Positions 10,319 to 19,988 of a stretch of 64,000 nucleotides of DNA are shown piece by piece. Source of the DNA: Agathobacter ruminis. GTDB lineage: Bacteria; Bacillota; Clostridia; Lachnospirales; Lachnospiraceae. The DNA is taken from NCBI RefSeq assembly GCF_002735305.1, contig NZ_PDYG01000074.1, forward strand, positions 62,001 to 126,000, in the 5' to 3' direction. Within the stretch, counting starts at the first letter, position 1. The number at the start of each line of letters is the position of its first letter. Position numbers and translations under genes: made by a program. A model generated the notes under the pieces. The model did no database searches. It was given only the letters and a program-made list of their open reading frames with translations, and was not told the origin of the DNA.

Positions 10319-12018
10319 CACAGACAGAATATGTAGAGACCAGATTCAATTTAAAAAGGCGGATCCTGATTGTAGATGATGAGGAAGTGGAGCGCCGCAT
10401 TCTCGAAAACATCCTAAAGGATGAATACAAGGTTTTGCTGGCCAGGGATGGAGAAGATGCCCTAAAGATTATGCGGGAGATGCCCAACATCATTTCCCTG
10501 GTGCTGCTCGACCTGTTTATGCCAAACAAGAACGGATTTGAAGTCCTCGCAGAGATGCGTGAGGATGAGGAATTGAGTAAGATTCCGGTGATTATATTGA
10601 CGGCAGACAAGACGGCAGAAGTGAAATGCTTAAACAGCGGAGCTACGGATTTTGTCAGCAAGCCGTATAATGTACCGGAAGTGATTCGTGCGCGCGTGCA
10701 AAAGACGATTCAGTTATATGAGAGTCGGCATTTGATTTCACTGACGAGGGATGATGCTTTGACCGGATTGCTGCAGCTGGAATATTTCAAAAATTATGTC
10801 AGACTTGCGCTGCAATATTATCCGGAAGTGCAAAGAGATATGATTGTGCTCAATATCAATCGGTTCCATATTATCAACGAACTGTACGGACGCAAATTCG
10901 GTGATGAACTGCTGGCAAATGTCGGTAAAATACTTCACCTTTATGCGGAGGAAAACGCCGGGGTGGCCTGCCGTGCACACGATGATACATTCTATCTGTC
11001 ATTGCCGCATGACGAAGAACCGGAACATATTTTATGGGAGCTGCATAATCAATTGGCACCGAATATGGCTGATATCCGTACACGGTTTCGCATGGGCGTA
11101 TACAGCAATGCGGACCAGACCGTTGATTGTGATAAGCAAATCGACTGCGCTTTGCGCGCATGCAACAGCATCGTGCACAGCTTTTCCAATTATGTGGCAT
11201 ATTATGATGTGGCGATGTATGAAAAAGATGCCTATGAAGAGCGTTTGATTTCGGAGCTGGATCGTGCGTTGGAGGAAAAACAATTCGTTTTGTATTATCA
11301 GCCGAAATATGCCATTCAGGGAGACAAAGCTTATCCGGTATCGGCGGAAGCGCTGGTGAGATGGAACCATCCGGAATTGGGGATGATCAGTCCGGGGATA
11401 TTTATTCCGCTTTTTGAAAACAACGGTCTGATTAAGCGTGTGGATATGTATATCTGGAAAGAGGCGGCTGAGCAGATTAAGCGCTGGAAAGACAAATATG
11501 GGATTGTATTTCCTCTGTCGGTGAATGTCTCCCGCGTTGATTTGCTGGAGAAGGATTTCGTGGAAACAATCTGTGAGATTGTGCGCGGTGCAGGAATCCG
11601 CTCGACCGACTTTATGCTCGAAGTGACCGAATCCGCATATACACAGGATTCTAAAGGCATCATTGAAATCGTGAACCAGCTGCGTTCCATGGGATTTCAT
11701 ATTTCCATGGATGATTTTGGATCCGGATATTCGTCTTTGAATATGGTTTCGTCTCTGCCAATCGATGAACTGAAACTGGATATGGGATTTGTGCGTCATA
11801 TTCATGAAGATGTCAAAAGTTATAAGCTCGTCGAAATCGTGATGGAGATCGCCAAACTGCTGGATGTAAAGGTCGTGGCAGAGGGCGTCGAAATTCGTGA
11901 ACAGTATGATCTGCTCAAGAAACTCGGTGTGCACATCATTCAGGGATATTATTATTCCAAACCGCTGCCGGAAGCAGAATTTACCAAATTTGTGGAGGAA
12001 AGACTGAATTATGAATGA
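10315..12018 (+). CDS. Receiver-degenerate GGDEF-EAL c-di-GMP phosphodiesterase
   Basis: A 567-residue response regulator. An N-terminal receiver (about 15-135) has acidic pocket DDEE and phosphoacceptor Asp66 in LLDLFMPNKNG. A GGDEF-fold domain follows with its signature replaced by AHDDTF, so diguanylate cyclase activity is unlikely. A full EAL domain has AEALVRW, DDFGSGYSS, ELKLD, VAEGVE and QGYYYSKPL, so hydrolysis of c-di-GMP is expected. The start overlaps the stop of the sensor gene by 4 bases (ATGA), indicating translational coupling. The HPt gene follows with an 8-base overlap. Inference: phosphate passes from the hybrid kinase via HPt to this receiver and modulates c-di-GMP breakdown. 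Confidence 0.9.
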   Translation: MTQTEYVETRFNLKRRILIVDDEEVERRILENILKDEYKVLLARDGEDALKIMREMPNIISLVLLDLFMPNKNGFEVLAEMREDEELSKIPVIILTADKTAEVKCLNSGATDFVSKPYNVPEVIRARVQKTIQLYESRHLISLTRDDALTGLLQLEYFKNYVRLALQYYPEVQRDMIVLNINRFHIINELYGRKFGDELLANVGKILHLYAEENAGVACRAHDDTFYLSLPHDEEPEHILWELHNQLAPNMADIRTRFRMGVYSNADQTVDCDKQIDCALRACNSIVHSFSNYVAYYDVAMYEKDAYEERLISELDRALEEKQFVLYYQPKYAIQGDKAYPVSAEALVRWNHPELGMISPGIFIPLFENNGLIKRVDMYIWKEAAEQIKRWKDKYGIVFPLSVNVSRVDLLEKDFVETICEIVRGAGIRSTDFMLEVTESAYTQDSKGIIEIVNQLRSMGFHISMDDFGSGYSSLNMVSSLPIDELKLDMGFVRHIHEDVKSYKLVEIVMEIAKLLDVKVVAEGVEIREQYDLLKKLGVHIIQGYYYSKPLPEAEFTKFVEERLNYE

Positions 12019-12349
12019 AATTGAACGATTGCGGGAAAAAGGATGTCATGTAGATGAAGCGATTGCCCGCTGTGGTGGCGATGATGCATTTTATTTGGAA
12101 CTCGTGCAACTTGCACTTGCCAAGGAGCGCTATGAGGGAATAAAATTATTACTTGAGACAAAAAATTATAAAGGAGCTTTCGAAGCGGCTCATGCACTCA
12201 AAGGGGTTGTCATCAACTTGTCCCTGACGCCGATGGAGCAGATTGCCATCGATATGACTGAAAAACTGCGCCCGCAGCAACCGGTGGATCTGAGCGAGGA
12301 CCTGACAGCACTTTTGCAATGGCGTGATTCGCTGGAAGCATGTATGTAA
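12011..12349 (+). CDS. Stand-alone HPt phosphotransfer protein
   Basis: A 112-residue, predominantly helical protein with the histidine phosphotransfer motif AAHALKGVVINL (His61). Its length fits a single HPt four-helix bundle. A strong site GGAGGAAAG lies just upstream of the ATG, inside the end of the EAL gene, so the three genes form a tight operon. It is the expected shuttle between the receiver of the permease-kinase and the receiver of the EAL protein. Hybrid kinases need an HPt partner and none is fused to the kinase, which supports the assignment. Confidence 0.85.
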   Translation: MNEIERLREKGCHVDEAIARCGGDDAFYLELVQLALAKERYEGIKLLLETKNYKGAFEAAHALKGVVINLSLTPMEQIAIDMTEKLRPQQPVDLSEDLTALLQWRDSLEACM

Positions 12350-12352
12350 CAC

Positions 12353-13708
12353 ATGACGCAATATGAAAAAATGACACAGACACCGATTCCGAAATTAATC
12401 GTATCGTTGTCGATTCCGACCATCATCTCTATGCTGGTCACAAATATTTATAATCTGGTGGATACCGCATTTGTCGGCAAGTTGGGAACCAGCGCAAGTG
12501 GCGCTGTCGGAGTGGTATTTGGATTCATGTCGATTCTGCAGGCAATCGGCTTTTTGTTTGGACAGGGATCCGGAAGTATCATCGCGCGACGATTGGGAAC
12601 AAAGGACAACGAAGCGGCAAGCAAAGTGGCATCCACCGGATTTTTTACGGCTTTTGGGATTGCAACATTGGTTGGAATCGGCTGCATGATCGGGCTGGAC
12701 GATCTGGTCACTTGGCTTGGCAGCACACCGACCATCGCGCCATATGCCAAGAGTTATATCATGTTTATTCTGATTGCCGCGCCATTTATGGTGACCAGCT
12801 TTACACTCAACAATATTCTGCGATATGAGGGCAAAGCCATTCTTGGAATGGTTGGACTGATGGTCGGCGCAGTTTTAAACATTCTCGGAGATGCCATCCT
12901 GATGTTTGGATGCCATCTCGGAATCATGGGAGCCGGAATCTCTACGGCGGTATCTCAGATTATCAGCTTTGGAATACTGATTTCGATGTTCCTGCGCGGC
13001 AGAACATCCTGCAGGATTTCATTGCGCAATTTCCGGTTTGGCGAGGGCATGATCTGGGAGATTGTATCCACCGGTTTCCCGAGTCTGCTTCGTCAGGGAT
13101 TAAACAGCATTACCACAGTATTACTGAACAGCGAGGCGGCTGTCTACGGTGATCCGGCTGTTGCGGCAATGAGCATTGTCTCGCGCATCATCTTTTTTAT
13201 GGCATCGGTTGCCATCGGTGTGGGACAGGGATTTCAGCCCGTCAGCGGATTCAATTACGGCGCAGGACGCTATGACAGGGTAAAGAAAGGTTACTGGTTT
13301 ACCATGATTCTGTCAGAGGTGATTCTGACCGGGCTCGGCATTGTTGTATTTGTGTTCTCCCCTGATCTGATTCGGATTTTCCGGGATCATGAGAGTGTGG
13401 TAAGTATCGGAACAAGGGCATTGCGCTTACAGGCGATTTCACAGGTGGTGATGCCGCTGTGTATGTCGACGGAGATGATGTTTCAAAGTACGGGAAACAG
13501 AATCCCGGCAACGTTACTCTCCGCGATGCGCAATGGAATTATTTTTATACCGACACTGCTGATTCTGGCGAATCTCAGAGGTCTCGCGGGAATTCAGGAA
13601 GCACAGCCGCTGGCAAACCTGCTTGGCGTGATTCCGACCGTAATCTGCGCAGTGTGGTTCTTCCGGGGTAAATTAAAAGGAAAAGAAAACAAACATGAAT
13701 CAATTTGA
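12353..13708 (+). CDS. MATE-family multidrug/cation exporter
   Basis: A 451-residue integral membrane protein of about 12 helices with typical MATE features near the N-terminus (PTIISMLVTNIYNLVDTAFVG) and a symmetrical second half. MATE proteins export organic cations or toxic metabolites using Na+ or H+ gradients; the substrate cannot be read from the sequence. It begins 3 bases after the HPt stop with only a weak ribosome site, so it may be translationally coupled to the phosphorelay operon. Its end overlaps the start of the next gene by 14 bases. Confidence 0.9.
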   Translation: MTQYEKMTQTPIPKLIVSLSIPTIISMLVTNIYNLVDTAFVGKLGTSASGAVGVVFGFMSILQAIGFLFGQGSGSIIARRLGTKDNEAASKVASTGFFTAFGIATLVGIGCMIGLDDLVTWLGSTPTIAPYAKSYIMFILIAAPFMVTSFTLNNILRYEGKAILGMVGLMVGAVLNILGDAILMFGCHLGIMGAGISTAVSQIISFGILISMFLRGRTSCRISLRNFRFGEGMIWEIVSTGFPSLLRQGLNSITTVLLNSEAAVYGDPAVAAMSIVSRIIFFMASVAIGVGQGFQPVSGFNYGAGRYDRVKKGYWFTMILSEVILTGLGIVVFVFSPDLIRIFRDHESVVSIGTRALRLQAISQVVMPLCMSTEMMFQSTGNRIPATLLSAMRNGIIFIPTLLILANLRGLAGIQEAQPLANLLGVIPTVICAVWFFRGKLKGKENKHESI

Positions 13709-14423
13709 AAGAACCGGCATCCTGTTGGGATATGATGCCGTGGAACAATTACATAAAGCCCATGTGGCTGTCTTTGGAATCGGAGGCGTGGGCGGACATG
13801 TCTGCGAAGCTCTGGTACGAAGCGGAGTGGGCAGTTTTGATCTGATTGATAATGATCAGGTTTCCATTACCAATCTGAACCGCCAGATTATCGCAACACA
13901 TGATACCATCGGGATGGACAAAGTTGCAGTGATGAAGGCGCGTATGGAATCCATCAATCCGCAGGTGCGCGTGAACGCACGCAAATGCTTTTTCCTGCCG
14001 GAAAATGCGGATGAGTTTGATTTTTCCGAATATGATTATGTGGTGGATTGCGTCGATACGGTCACTGCAAAAATCGAATTGATTATGCGCTGCAAACAGG
14101 CCCAAACACCGGTCATCAGCAGCATGGGCGCCGGCAATAAGCTCGACGGCAGTCGTTTCCGCATCGCGGATATCTACAAGACGCAGATGGATCCGCTGGC
14201 CAAAGTGATGCGCCGTGAGCTCAAAAAACGAGGCGTGCGCAAATTAAAAGTGGTATATTCGGACGAAAAGCCGATTGTGCCTGAACAGATTGAGGATGGC
14301 GTGCGACGCGCGGTACCGGGAAGCACAGCCTATGTGCCTGCTGTCGCAGGTTTGATTCTGGCAGGGGAAGTGGTGCACGATCTCTGCCAAAGCAAGGATA
14401 AGACAAAAGAGGAAGATTTATGA
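13695..14423 (+). CDS. tcdA: tRNA threonylcarbamoyladenosine dehydratase-like E1 enzyme
   Basis: A 242-residue ThiF/MoeB/HesA-fold ATP-dependent adenylating enzyme with nucleotide-binding loop GIGGVGGHVCEAL and motifs DNDQVSITNLNRQ and VDCVDTVTAK. Size and motifs match the TcdA (CsdL/YgdL) group, which cyclises t6A37 of tRNA to the hydantoin form. A site AAGGAAAAG precedes the ATG within the end of the MATE gene, and the stop overlaps the YgiQ start by 4 bases. Other E1-like activities cannot be excluded, but no ThiS/MoaD partner is adjacent. Confidence 0.85.
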   Translation: MNQFERTGILLGYDAVEQLHKAHVAVFGIGGVGGHVCEALVRSGVGSFDLIDNDQVSITNLNRQIIATHDTIGMDKVAVMKARMESINPQVRVNARKCFFLPENADEFDFSEYDYVVDCVDTVTAKIELIMRCKQAQTPVISSMGAGNKLDGSRFRIADIYKTQMDPLAKVMRRELKKRGVRKLKVVYSDEKPIVPEQIEDGVRRAVPGSTAYVPAVAGLILAGEVVHDLCQSKDKTKEEDL

Positions 14424-16324
14424 TACATGATTTTTTGCCAATCACAATGGATGATATGAAAAAGCGCGGCTGGGAACAGCCGGATTTTGTCTATGTGATC
14501 GGCGATGCGTATGTTGATCACAGCTCGTTTGGGCCGGCAATTATCAGCCGTGTGCTCGAAGCGCATGGATATAAGGTGGCAATCATTTCGCAGCCGGATT
14601 GGACAAAAGATGAAAGTGTCCGCGTATTTGGCGAGCCAAGACTGGGATTTCTGGTCAGCGCAGGCAATATGGATTCGATGGTCAATCATTATTCCGTAAG
14701 CAAAAAACGGCGCAAAAACGATGCCTATACACCGGGCGGTGTGGCTGGCAAACGACCGGATTATGCCACAATCGTTTATTGCAATCTGATTAAGCGCAGT
14801 TACAAAAACAAGCCGATTCTCATCGGTGGAATCGAGGCGAGTCTGCGCAGACTCGGCCATTATGATTACTGGTCAGACAAACTGAAACGCTCCATTCTGA
14901 TGGACTCCGGCGCGGATCTGTTGATCTATGGAATGGGGGAATTGGCAATCGTGGAACTTGCGGATGCGCTAAACAGCGGACTTCAGGCAGAGGATATCAC
15001 GTTTGTCCGCGGCACAGTTTACAAGGCAAAAACAATCGATTCGGTTCTCGAAAACGAACAGGGAATTGTGCTGCCGGACTTCGAGGACTGTCTGGCCGAT
15101 CGCATGAATTATGCAAAGAGTTTTTTGATCCAATATAACAATACGGATTTTGCAACCGCGCATCCGCTGATAGAGAAATACGGAGAGAAGCGTTATCTGG
15201 TGCAAAATCCGCCGCAAAGGCCGCTTACGATGCAGGAGATGGATGATGTTTATGAACTTCCGTATATGAATGCTTACCATCCATCCTACGAAAAAGATGG
15301 CGGAGTTCCTGCAATTTCGGAAATTAAATTTTCGCTGACGAGCAATCGCGGATGCTATGGAGGCTGCAGCTTTTGTGCACTGACCTTTCATCAGGGGCGG
15401 ATTGTGCAGGCGCGCAGCCATGAATCACTCTTGCGCGAAGCAAATCAGATGGTGCAGGATCCTCAGTTTAAGGGATATATTCATGATGTCGGCGGCCCGA
15501 CAGCGCAATTCCGTGGTCCGGCCTGCCAGAAACAGATGAAGCACGGTGTGTGTAAAGATCGCCAATGTCTGTTTCCAAAACCTTGTAAGAATCTTAAGGT
15601 GGATCACAGCGATTATATCCAATTGCTGCGCAAACTCCGCGCAATCAAAGGCGTCAAAAAAGTATTTATCCGTTCCGGAATCCGCTATGATTATGTGCTT
15701 GCAGACAAAGACCGGACGTTCTTGCGCGAATTGTGTCAGCATCATGTCAGTGGACAGCTGCGTGTCGCACCGGAGCATGTAACGGATCATGTGCTTGCCC
15801 TGATGGGCAAACCGGATGCCTCGGTTTATCAGGCGTTTGTGGAGCGCTTCAAAGCCGTGAACAAGCAGCTTGGACTGAATCAATATGTGGTGCCATATCT
15901 GATTTCGTCTCACCCGGGATCGGATTTGAAGGATGCCATTGCACTGGCAGAGAGTGTGCGCGATATGGGCTATATGCCGGAGCAGGTACAGGATTTTTAT
16001 CCGACACCATCCACAATCTCCACGGTGATGTACTATACGGGTGTGGATCCACGCACGATGAAAAAGGTTTATGTGACGCGCAATCCGCATGAAAAAGCGA
16101 TGCAGCGTGCACTGATTCAGTACCGGAAACCGGAAAATTATGCGTTGGTCAAAGAGGCATTGTTAAAAGCCGGGCGCAGTGATCTGATCGGATTCGGACC
16201 GCAATGTCTGATTCCACCGCGTGAGCACAAAAACAGCAATACAAAAAACAGCAATAGACATACAAACAATCGTGTAAAACATAACAACGATGCGCGGCAT
16301 AAACGCACCGGCAAAAAAAGATAG
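14420..16324 (+). CDS. YgiQ-family radical SAM protein
   Basis: A 634-residue protein with a long N-terminal region (FLPITMDDMKKRGWEQPDFV, typical of YgiQ), then the radical SAM iron-sulfur motif in NRGCYGGCSFCALTFHQG (CxxxCxxC). Further conserved blocks include DVGGPTAQFRGPACQKQ and RVAPEHVTDHVL. The C-terminus is Asn/His/Lys-rich and low complexity (NSNTKNSNRHTNNR). The biochemical role of YgiQ proteins is not established. The 4-base overlap with tcdA suggests co-expression. Confidence 0.9.
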   Translation: MIHDFLPITMDDMKKRGWEQPDFVYVIGDAYVDHSSFGPAIISRVLEAHGYKVAIISQPDWTKDESVRVFGEPRLGFLVSAGNMDSMVNHYSVSKKRRKNDAYTPGGVAGKRPDYATIVYCNLIKRSYKNKPILIGGIEASLRRLGHYDYWSDKLKRSILMDSGADLLIYGMGELAIVELADALNSGLQAEDITFVRGTVYKAKTIDSVLENEQGIVLPDFEDCLADRMNYAKSFLIQYNNTDFATAHPLIEKYGEKRYLVQNPPQRPLTMQEMDDVYELPYMNAYHPSYEKDGGVPAISEIKFSLTSNRGCYGGCSFCALTFHQGRIVQARSHESLLREANQMVQDPQFKGYIHDVGGPTAQFRGPACQKQMKHGVCKDRQCLFPKPCKNLKVDHSDYIQLLRKLRAIKGVKKVFIRSGIRYDYVLADKDRTFLRELCQHHVSGQLRVAPEHVTDHVLALMGKPDASVYQAFVERFKAVNKQLGLNQYVVPYLISSHPGSDLKDAIALAESVRDMGYMPEQVQDFYPTPSTISTVMYYTGVDPRTMKKVYVTRNPHEKAMQRALIQYRKPENYALVKEALLKAGRSDLIGFGPQCLIPPREHKNSNTKNSNRHTNNRVKHNNDARHKRTGKKR

Positions 16325-16335
16325 GGAGGAACCAT

Positions 16336-17487
16336 ATGGGAAAACAACAGGAAGGAATTCCGATGAATCTCGTGGAAGAGGCAACACAACGCCGCAAAAC
16401 CATCATCGGAACCAGTATCATAGGAATCGTTGCAAATGTATTTCTGGCAGCGTTCAAGGCGATCATCGGATTGCTGTCGCATTCCATCGCCATCACACTG
16501 GATGCGGTCAACAATTTATCGGATGCATTGTCATCACTGATTACCATCGTGGGAACCATGCTTGCCGGCAAACTGCCAAACAAGAAACATCCGATGGGTT
16601 ATGGCAGAATTGAATATCTAAGCGGCATGATTGTCTCTGCAATCGTGCTCTATGCTGGTCTGACTTCGCTTGTAGAATCTGTCAAGAAAATCATCTGGCC
16701 GGAACTGGCAGATTATTCGACACCGATGCTGATCATCATCGCAGCTGCAATTCTGGTAAAAATTGTTTTGGGACTGTTCGTCAAGCACCAGGGACTGAAA
16801 GTGAATTCGAGTTCTCTGATCGCTTCCGGCACGGATGCAATGTTTGATGCGATTTTGTCCGCATCGGTATTGGCATCTGCAATCATTTATCTTTTGACAT
16901 CGGTTTCTTTGGAGGCGTATGTCGGTGTGATCATCTCCGTGATTATCATTAAGTCCGGTCTTGAAATGCTTTTCGAGACGCTGGATGACATTCTGGGCAA
17001 GCGCGCAGACAAGGAACTGACTGTCAAAATCAAACGTATGCTCAACGAAGAGGAAGTGGTCCGTGGTGCCTATGATTTGATTATCAACAATTACGGACCG
17101 AACCGCAATTATGCTTCTGTCCATCTGGAACTGCCGGATGTGATGACCGTCGATGAAGTCGATGTATTAAGCCGCCATCTGCAGGAAAAAGTCTATCGTG
17201 AGACCGGTGTCGTCCTGACCGGAGTTGGCGTATATTCTTACAATACGACGGACGAGGCGGCCGGAAAAATCCGCCATGAAGTCATGAAAACCGTCATGTC
17301 TCATGAGTGGGCGCTACAAATGCATGGATTTTATGTGGACATGCAGGCCAAGGAAATGCGTTTTGATGTGGTCTTCAGCTTCGACATCCTTGCTTCCGAT
17401 GGAGTAGAGCACCTCTACCACGAACTAAAAGAATTATATCCGGACTATCGCATTCAGGTTTCCCCTGATGTCGATATTACCGACTAA
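16336..17487 (+). CDS. Cation diffusion facilitator (CDF) metal transporter
   Basis: A 383-residue CDF-family exporter. Membrane helices fill the first 200 or so residues, with the metal-site pattern SHSIAITLDAVNNLSDALSS in helix 2 and ASGTDAMFDA in helix 5, followed by a cytoplasmic ferredoxin-like domain. The ATG follows an excellent site (AGGGAGGAACC). Metals such as Zn, Mn or Fe are plausible; the NxxxD-type site in helix 2 in place of HxxxD suggests a non-Zn specificity, perhaps Mn or Fe. It ends in a strong terminator, closing the run of genes from 7.4 kb. Confidence 0.88.
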   Translation: MGKQQEGIPMNLVEEATQRRKTIIGTSIIGIVANVFLAAFKAIIGLLSHSIAITLDAVNNLSDALSSLITIVGTMLAGKLPNKKHPMGYGRIEYLSGMIVSAIVLYAGLTSLVESVKKIIWPELADYSTPMLIIIAAAILVKIVLGLFVKHQGLKVNSSSLIASGTDAMFDAILSASVLASAIIYLLTSVSLEAYVGVIISVIIIKSGLEMLFETLDDILGKRADKELTVKIKRMLNEEEVVRGAYDLIINNYGPNRNYASVHLELPDVMTVDEVDVLSRHLQEKVYRETGVVLTGVGVYSYNTTDEAAGKIRHEVMKTVMSHEWALQMHGFYVDMQAKEMRFDVVFSFDILASDGVEHLYHELKELYPDYRIQVSPDVDITD

Positions 17488-17492
17488 CCTTT

Positions 17493-17520
17493 CGAGCGGG
17501 CATTGCCCGCTCGTTTTTTT
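17493..17520 (+). terminator. Terminator after CDF transporter
   Basis: CGAGCGGGC (17493-17501) and GCCCGCTCG (17505-17513) form a perfect 9-bp stem with a three-base loop, then seven T residues. Foldback element copy 1 begins only 8 bases later. Confidence 0.92.
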
Positions 17521-17527
17521 GCTCGGA

Positions 17528-18064
17528 CCACTCTGCCCCTGCCTGCCATGCGCTACCTCCGCCCCTCCCGCACACGATAGGCTCGATGGCTTAGATTCTC
17601 CAAAACCGTACGCACCGCTTCAAGAGGTTGTCCTTTCACCGATTTTGCATTTCGACAAACTGTCTTTTCGTCGCAAACACCTTAATGTGTTTCGTATCGC
17701 TTTCCTGTCCATATAGACCGGTTGAGGAACACTGTCCGCTTGCTATACCGTCTCAGAGCGTCCATCCGGGACGCCATCGACTCTCGCCGCCGTCCGTGGC
17801 GGCTCGTATCGAGCGCTGTGCAAAGCCGGCTTCTGTTTTACTAAGCGCACTCCCAACGATGTTCCTCAACCGGTCTATATGGCCCAGGAAAGTGATAAAG
17901 ACTAACGAGTGTTTGCGTTGAAAAGACCGTGTAGGAGAAGTGCAAATAGTTGAAAGAACAACCTCAATCAAAGAAGTGGTGCGCAGTTTTGTTGAGAATC
18001 TTGCCTTCAAATGCCGTGTGTGCGGAGGGGCGGAGGCAGCGCATGGCAGGCAGGGGCTGAGTGG
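17528..18064. repeat. Long foldback element, family 1, copy 1
   Basis: This 537-bp intergenic stretch (gap 17488-18240) is one long imperfect inverted repeat. The outer left arm (17528-17575) is nearly the exact reverse complement of the outer right arm (18018-18064); both carry the CTGCCTGCCATGCGCT block or its complement. Inside lies a core shared with the copies at 29650 and 54756: TTTCACCGATTTTGCA on the left and AGTGCAAATAGTTGAAAGAAC on the right, meeting at a tip with small hairpins (GCGTCC/GGACGC; GCCGCC/GGCGGC). Copy 1 lacks about 35 bases of the inner left arm that copies 2 and 3 have. The open frames inside are overlapping, non-homologous in register and lack ribosome sites, so no protein is called. 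It could be a structured RNA or a non-autonomous mobile element. Confidence 0.85.
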
Positions 18065-18140
18065 GAGAAGCAGATGAGAGCGAGGCGGGGGGCGGAAGAA
18101 AGGGAACTGTCTGATAATTGTAAAAATAAAGCAGAAATGG

Positions 18141-18168
18141 TTGAAAGTTATGCGTAAAGTGGTATGAT
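18141..18168 (+). promoter_or_regulatory. Probable promoter of the chemoreceptor gene
   Basis: TTGAAA (18141-18146) and TATGAT (18163-18168) are spaced by 16 bases, about 70 bases before the chemoreceptor start. It lies just beyond the right end of foldback copy 1. A sigma-28-type motif was looked for and not seen. Confidence 0.5.
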
Positions 18169-18240
18169 TGTAGTATAAAAGTGATACTAATTTCCTATTT
18201 TTTAAGGGGATTACAATAAAATGAAGAAAGAGGTGGGGTT

Positions 18241-19977
18241 ATGAACAGACCACAAAAGGGAAAGAAAACACGAAAATTGAGTATCATGTTTAAAATTATG
18301 ATACCGGTGACGCTGGTTTTGCTGATTGTTTCGTCGGCATTGACCATCATGACATTTCGCTCGGCAAAAAAGTATATGGTTGAGCTTGGTGCGGAAAAGG
18401 CACAGGCTGTTGCAGAGGCGGCAGGACTGATTCTGGATGGAGATGTCATTGAGGGATTGAAACCGGGGGATGAGCAGAGTGAACAGTATATTGCAATGAT
18501 TGATCAGGTTCAGAGCATGCAGGAGCAGTTTAATATCGCATTTCTGTATACCATTTATGCAGATGGAGATGGTTTGTATTACGGTCTTGACAGTTCAGAA
18601 GACGGAGAAGCCATCGGAACGGAGATTGATTTCGTCACCATAGACGAATTAAAACCTGTATTTGCAGGCGAAGCAATTGCACAGCCGTATATCGATCAGT
18701 CAGAGGACGGTGATTTGATTACCGCTTATGCACCGATTAAAAACAGCGCCGGAAAAATTATTGCGGTGGTTGGATGTGATTATAATGCAAGCAATATTGT
18801 AATTGAAACCAACAAGCTTCAGATGAGAGCTGTAATGGTGACCGGATTCGGAATCCTGATCGGACTTGCAATTTTGTTTATCATCATTCATGTGATTATC
18901 CGTAATTTGAGAATCGTGAATGACAAATTATATGACCTTGTTCATAATGAGGGAGATTTGACACAGCGTGTGGATATTCATACGGGAGACGAGACGGAAC
19001 TGATGGCCAATAACATCAACGACCTGCTCGAATATATGCGCGGCATTATGAAAAATATCCGTCATAATTCACACATCCTGCGGGATGCGTCTTCGAATAT
19101 TTCCGGCAATCTCGATCTGGCACAGGTCAATGCTTCCGAAGTGAGCTCTACCATGGAATCCATCAGTGCTGCCATGGAAGAGACATCCGCATCTTTGAAT
19201 GAGATCAATGGCGATATCGGAAATATTTATAATGCGATTACCGATATCAGCAACCGCGCGCAGGACGGACGCAAATTTACCGAGAACTTCCGCGAGCATG
19301 CAGTTTCGACTGAGCAAAAAGCGGTGGAAGATAAGGAAAGTGCAGCCGTGCGTGTCAATGAAATCGGCGAAACGGTTCGTACACAGATTGAACGATCAAA
19401 AGATGTTGAGCAAATTAACATTTTGACGGATAATATTATCAGTATTACGGAGCAGACCAACCTGTTGTCTTTGAATGCTTCGATTGAAGCGGCTCGCGCA
19501 GGTGAAGCCGGAAAAGGTTTTGCGGTTGTTGCTAATGAAATCAGCAAGCTGGCACAAAATTCCGCCAGCGCCGCAACAGAAATTCAAAAGGTCAGTGCTT
19601 CTGTCATTGAAACCGTAGAGGAACTCGCCAAATCCGCAGAGAATATGATTGAATTCATGCGTACCACTGCAATGACCGGCTATGAGGAACTGGTCAATAC
19701 CTGTACAGACAATCAGCAGAGTGCGGAAGAACTGGTTGCAATCATGCAGGAATTTGCATCCATCAGCGAAGAAGTGCAGCAAAATATCGATAATATCAAA
19801 TCTGCAACCGATGCAGTAAATATTGCGGTAGAAGAAAGTGCACAGGGCGTAACCAATGTGGCAAGCCGTTCCAGCGATATGGTAATATCCATGGAGCAAA
19901 TCGGCAATGAAGCAGGTTCAAGCAGCGAAATCTCAGTGACTCTTTCGGATGAGGTACACAAATTTAAACTGGATTAG
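18241..19977 (+). CDS. Methyl-accepting chemotaxis protein
   Basis: A 578-residue chemoreceptor. A transmembrane helix at about 15-37 is followed by a roughly 150-residue extracytoplasmic sensor of Cache-like type (it contains [17 protein letters not shown] and [10 protein letters not shown]), a second helix at about 197-220, a HAMP linker, and a cytoplasmic coiled coil with hairpin tip [20 protein letters not shown] and [13 protein letters not shown]. No CheR/CheB-tethering pentapeptide is at the C-terminus. The site AGAGGTGGGG precedes the ATG. The ligand is unknown. The presence of an MCP implies a chemotaxis system elsewhere in the genome; none of its other genes are in this window. Confidence 0.92.
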   Translation: MNRPQKGKKTRKLSIMFKIMIPVTLVLLIVSSALTIMTFRSAKKYMVELGAEKAQAVAEAAGLILDGDVIEGLKPGDEQSEQYIAMIDQVQSMQEQFNIAFLYTIYADGDGLYYGLDSSEDGEAIGTEIDFVTIDELKPVFAGEAIAQPYIDQSEDGDLITAYAPIKNSAGKIIAVVGCDYNASNIVIETNKLQMRAVMVTGFGILIGLAILFIIIHVIIRNLRIVNDKLYDLVHNEGDLTQRVDIHTGDETELMANNINDLLEYMRGIMKNIRHNSHILRDASSNISGNLDLAQVNASEVSSTMESISAAMEETSASLNEINGDIGNIYNAITDISNRAQDGRKFTENFREHAVSTEQKAVEDKESAAVRVNEIGETVRTQIERSKDVEQINILTDNIISITEQTNLLSLNASIEAARAGEAGKGFAVVANEISKLAQNSASAATEIQKVSASVIETVEELAKSAENMIEFMRTTAMTGYEELVNTCTDNQQSAEELVAIMQEFASISEEVQQNIDNIKSATDAVNIAVEESAQGVTNVASRSSDMVISMEQIGNEAGSSSEISVTLSDEVHKFKLD

Positions 19978-19988
19978 GGAATAGAAAA

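Noticed and set aside
11032-11934. 300-codon minus-strand frame opposite the EAL domain
   Set aside because: The sense strand has an unmistakable EAL domain; the antisense frame has no motif and an amino-acid composition typical of shadow frames.
17628-18010. Open frames within foldback copy 1 (and similar ones at 29695-30156 and 55015-55285)
   Set aside because: They lie on both strands of the inverted repeat, lack ribosome sites, and resemble each other only because the DNA repeat is shared. Peptide strings such as HRSIWPRKVI recur with the repeat, not with a conserved gene.
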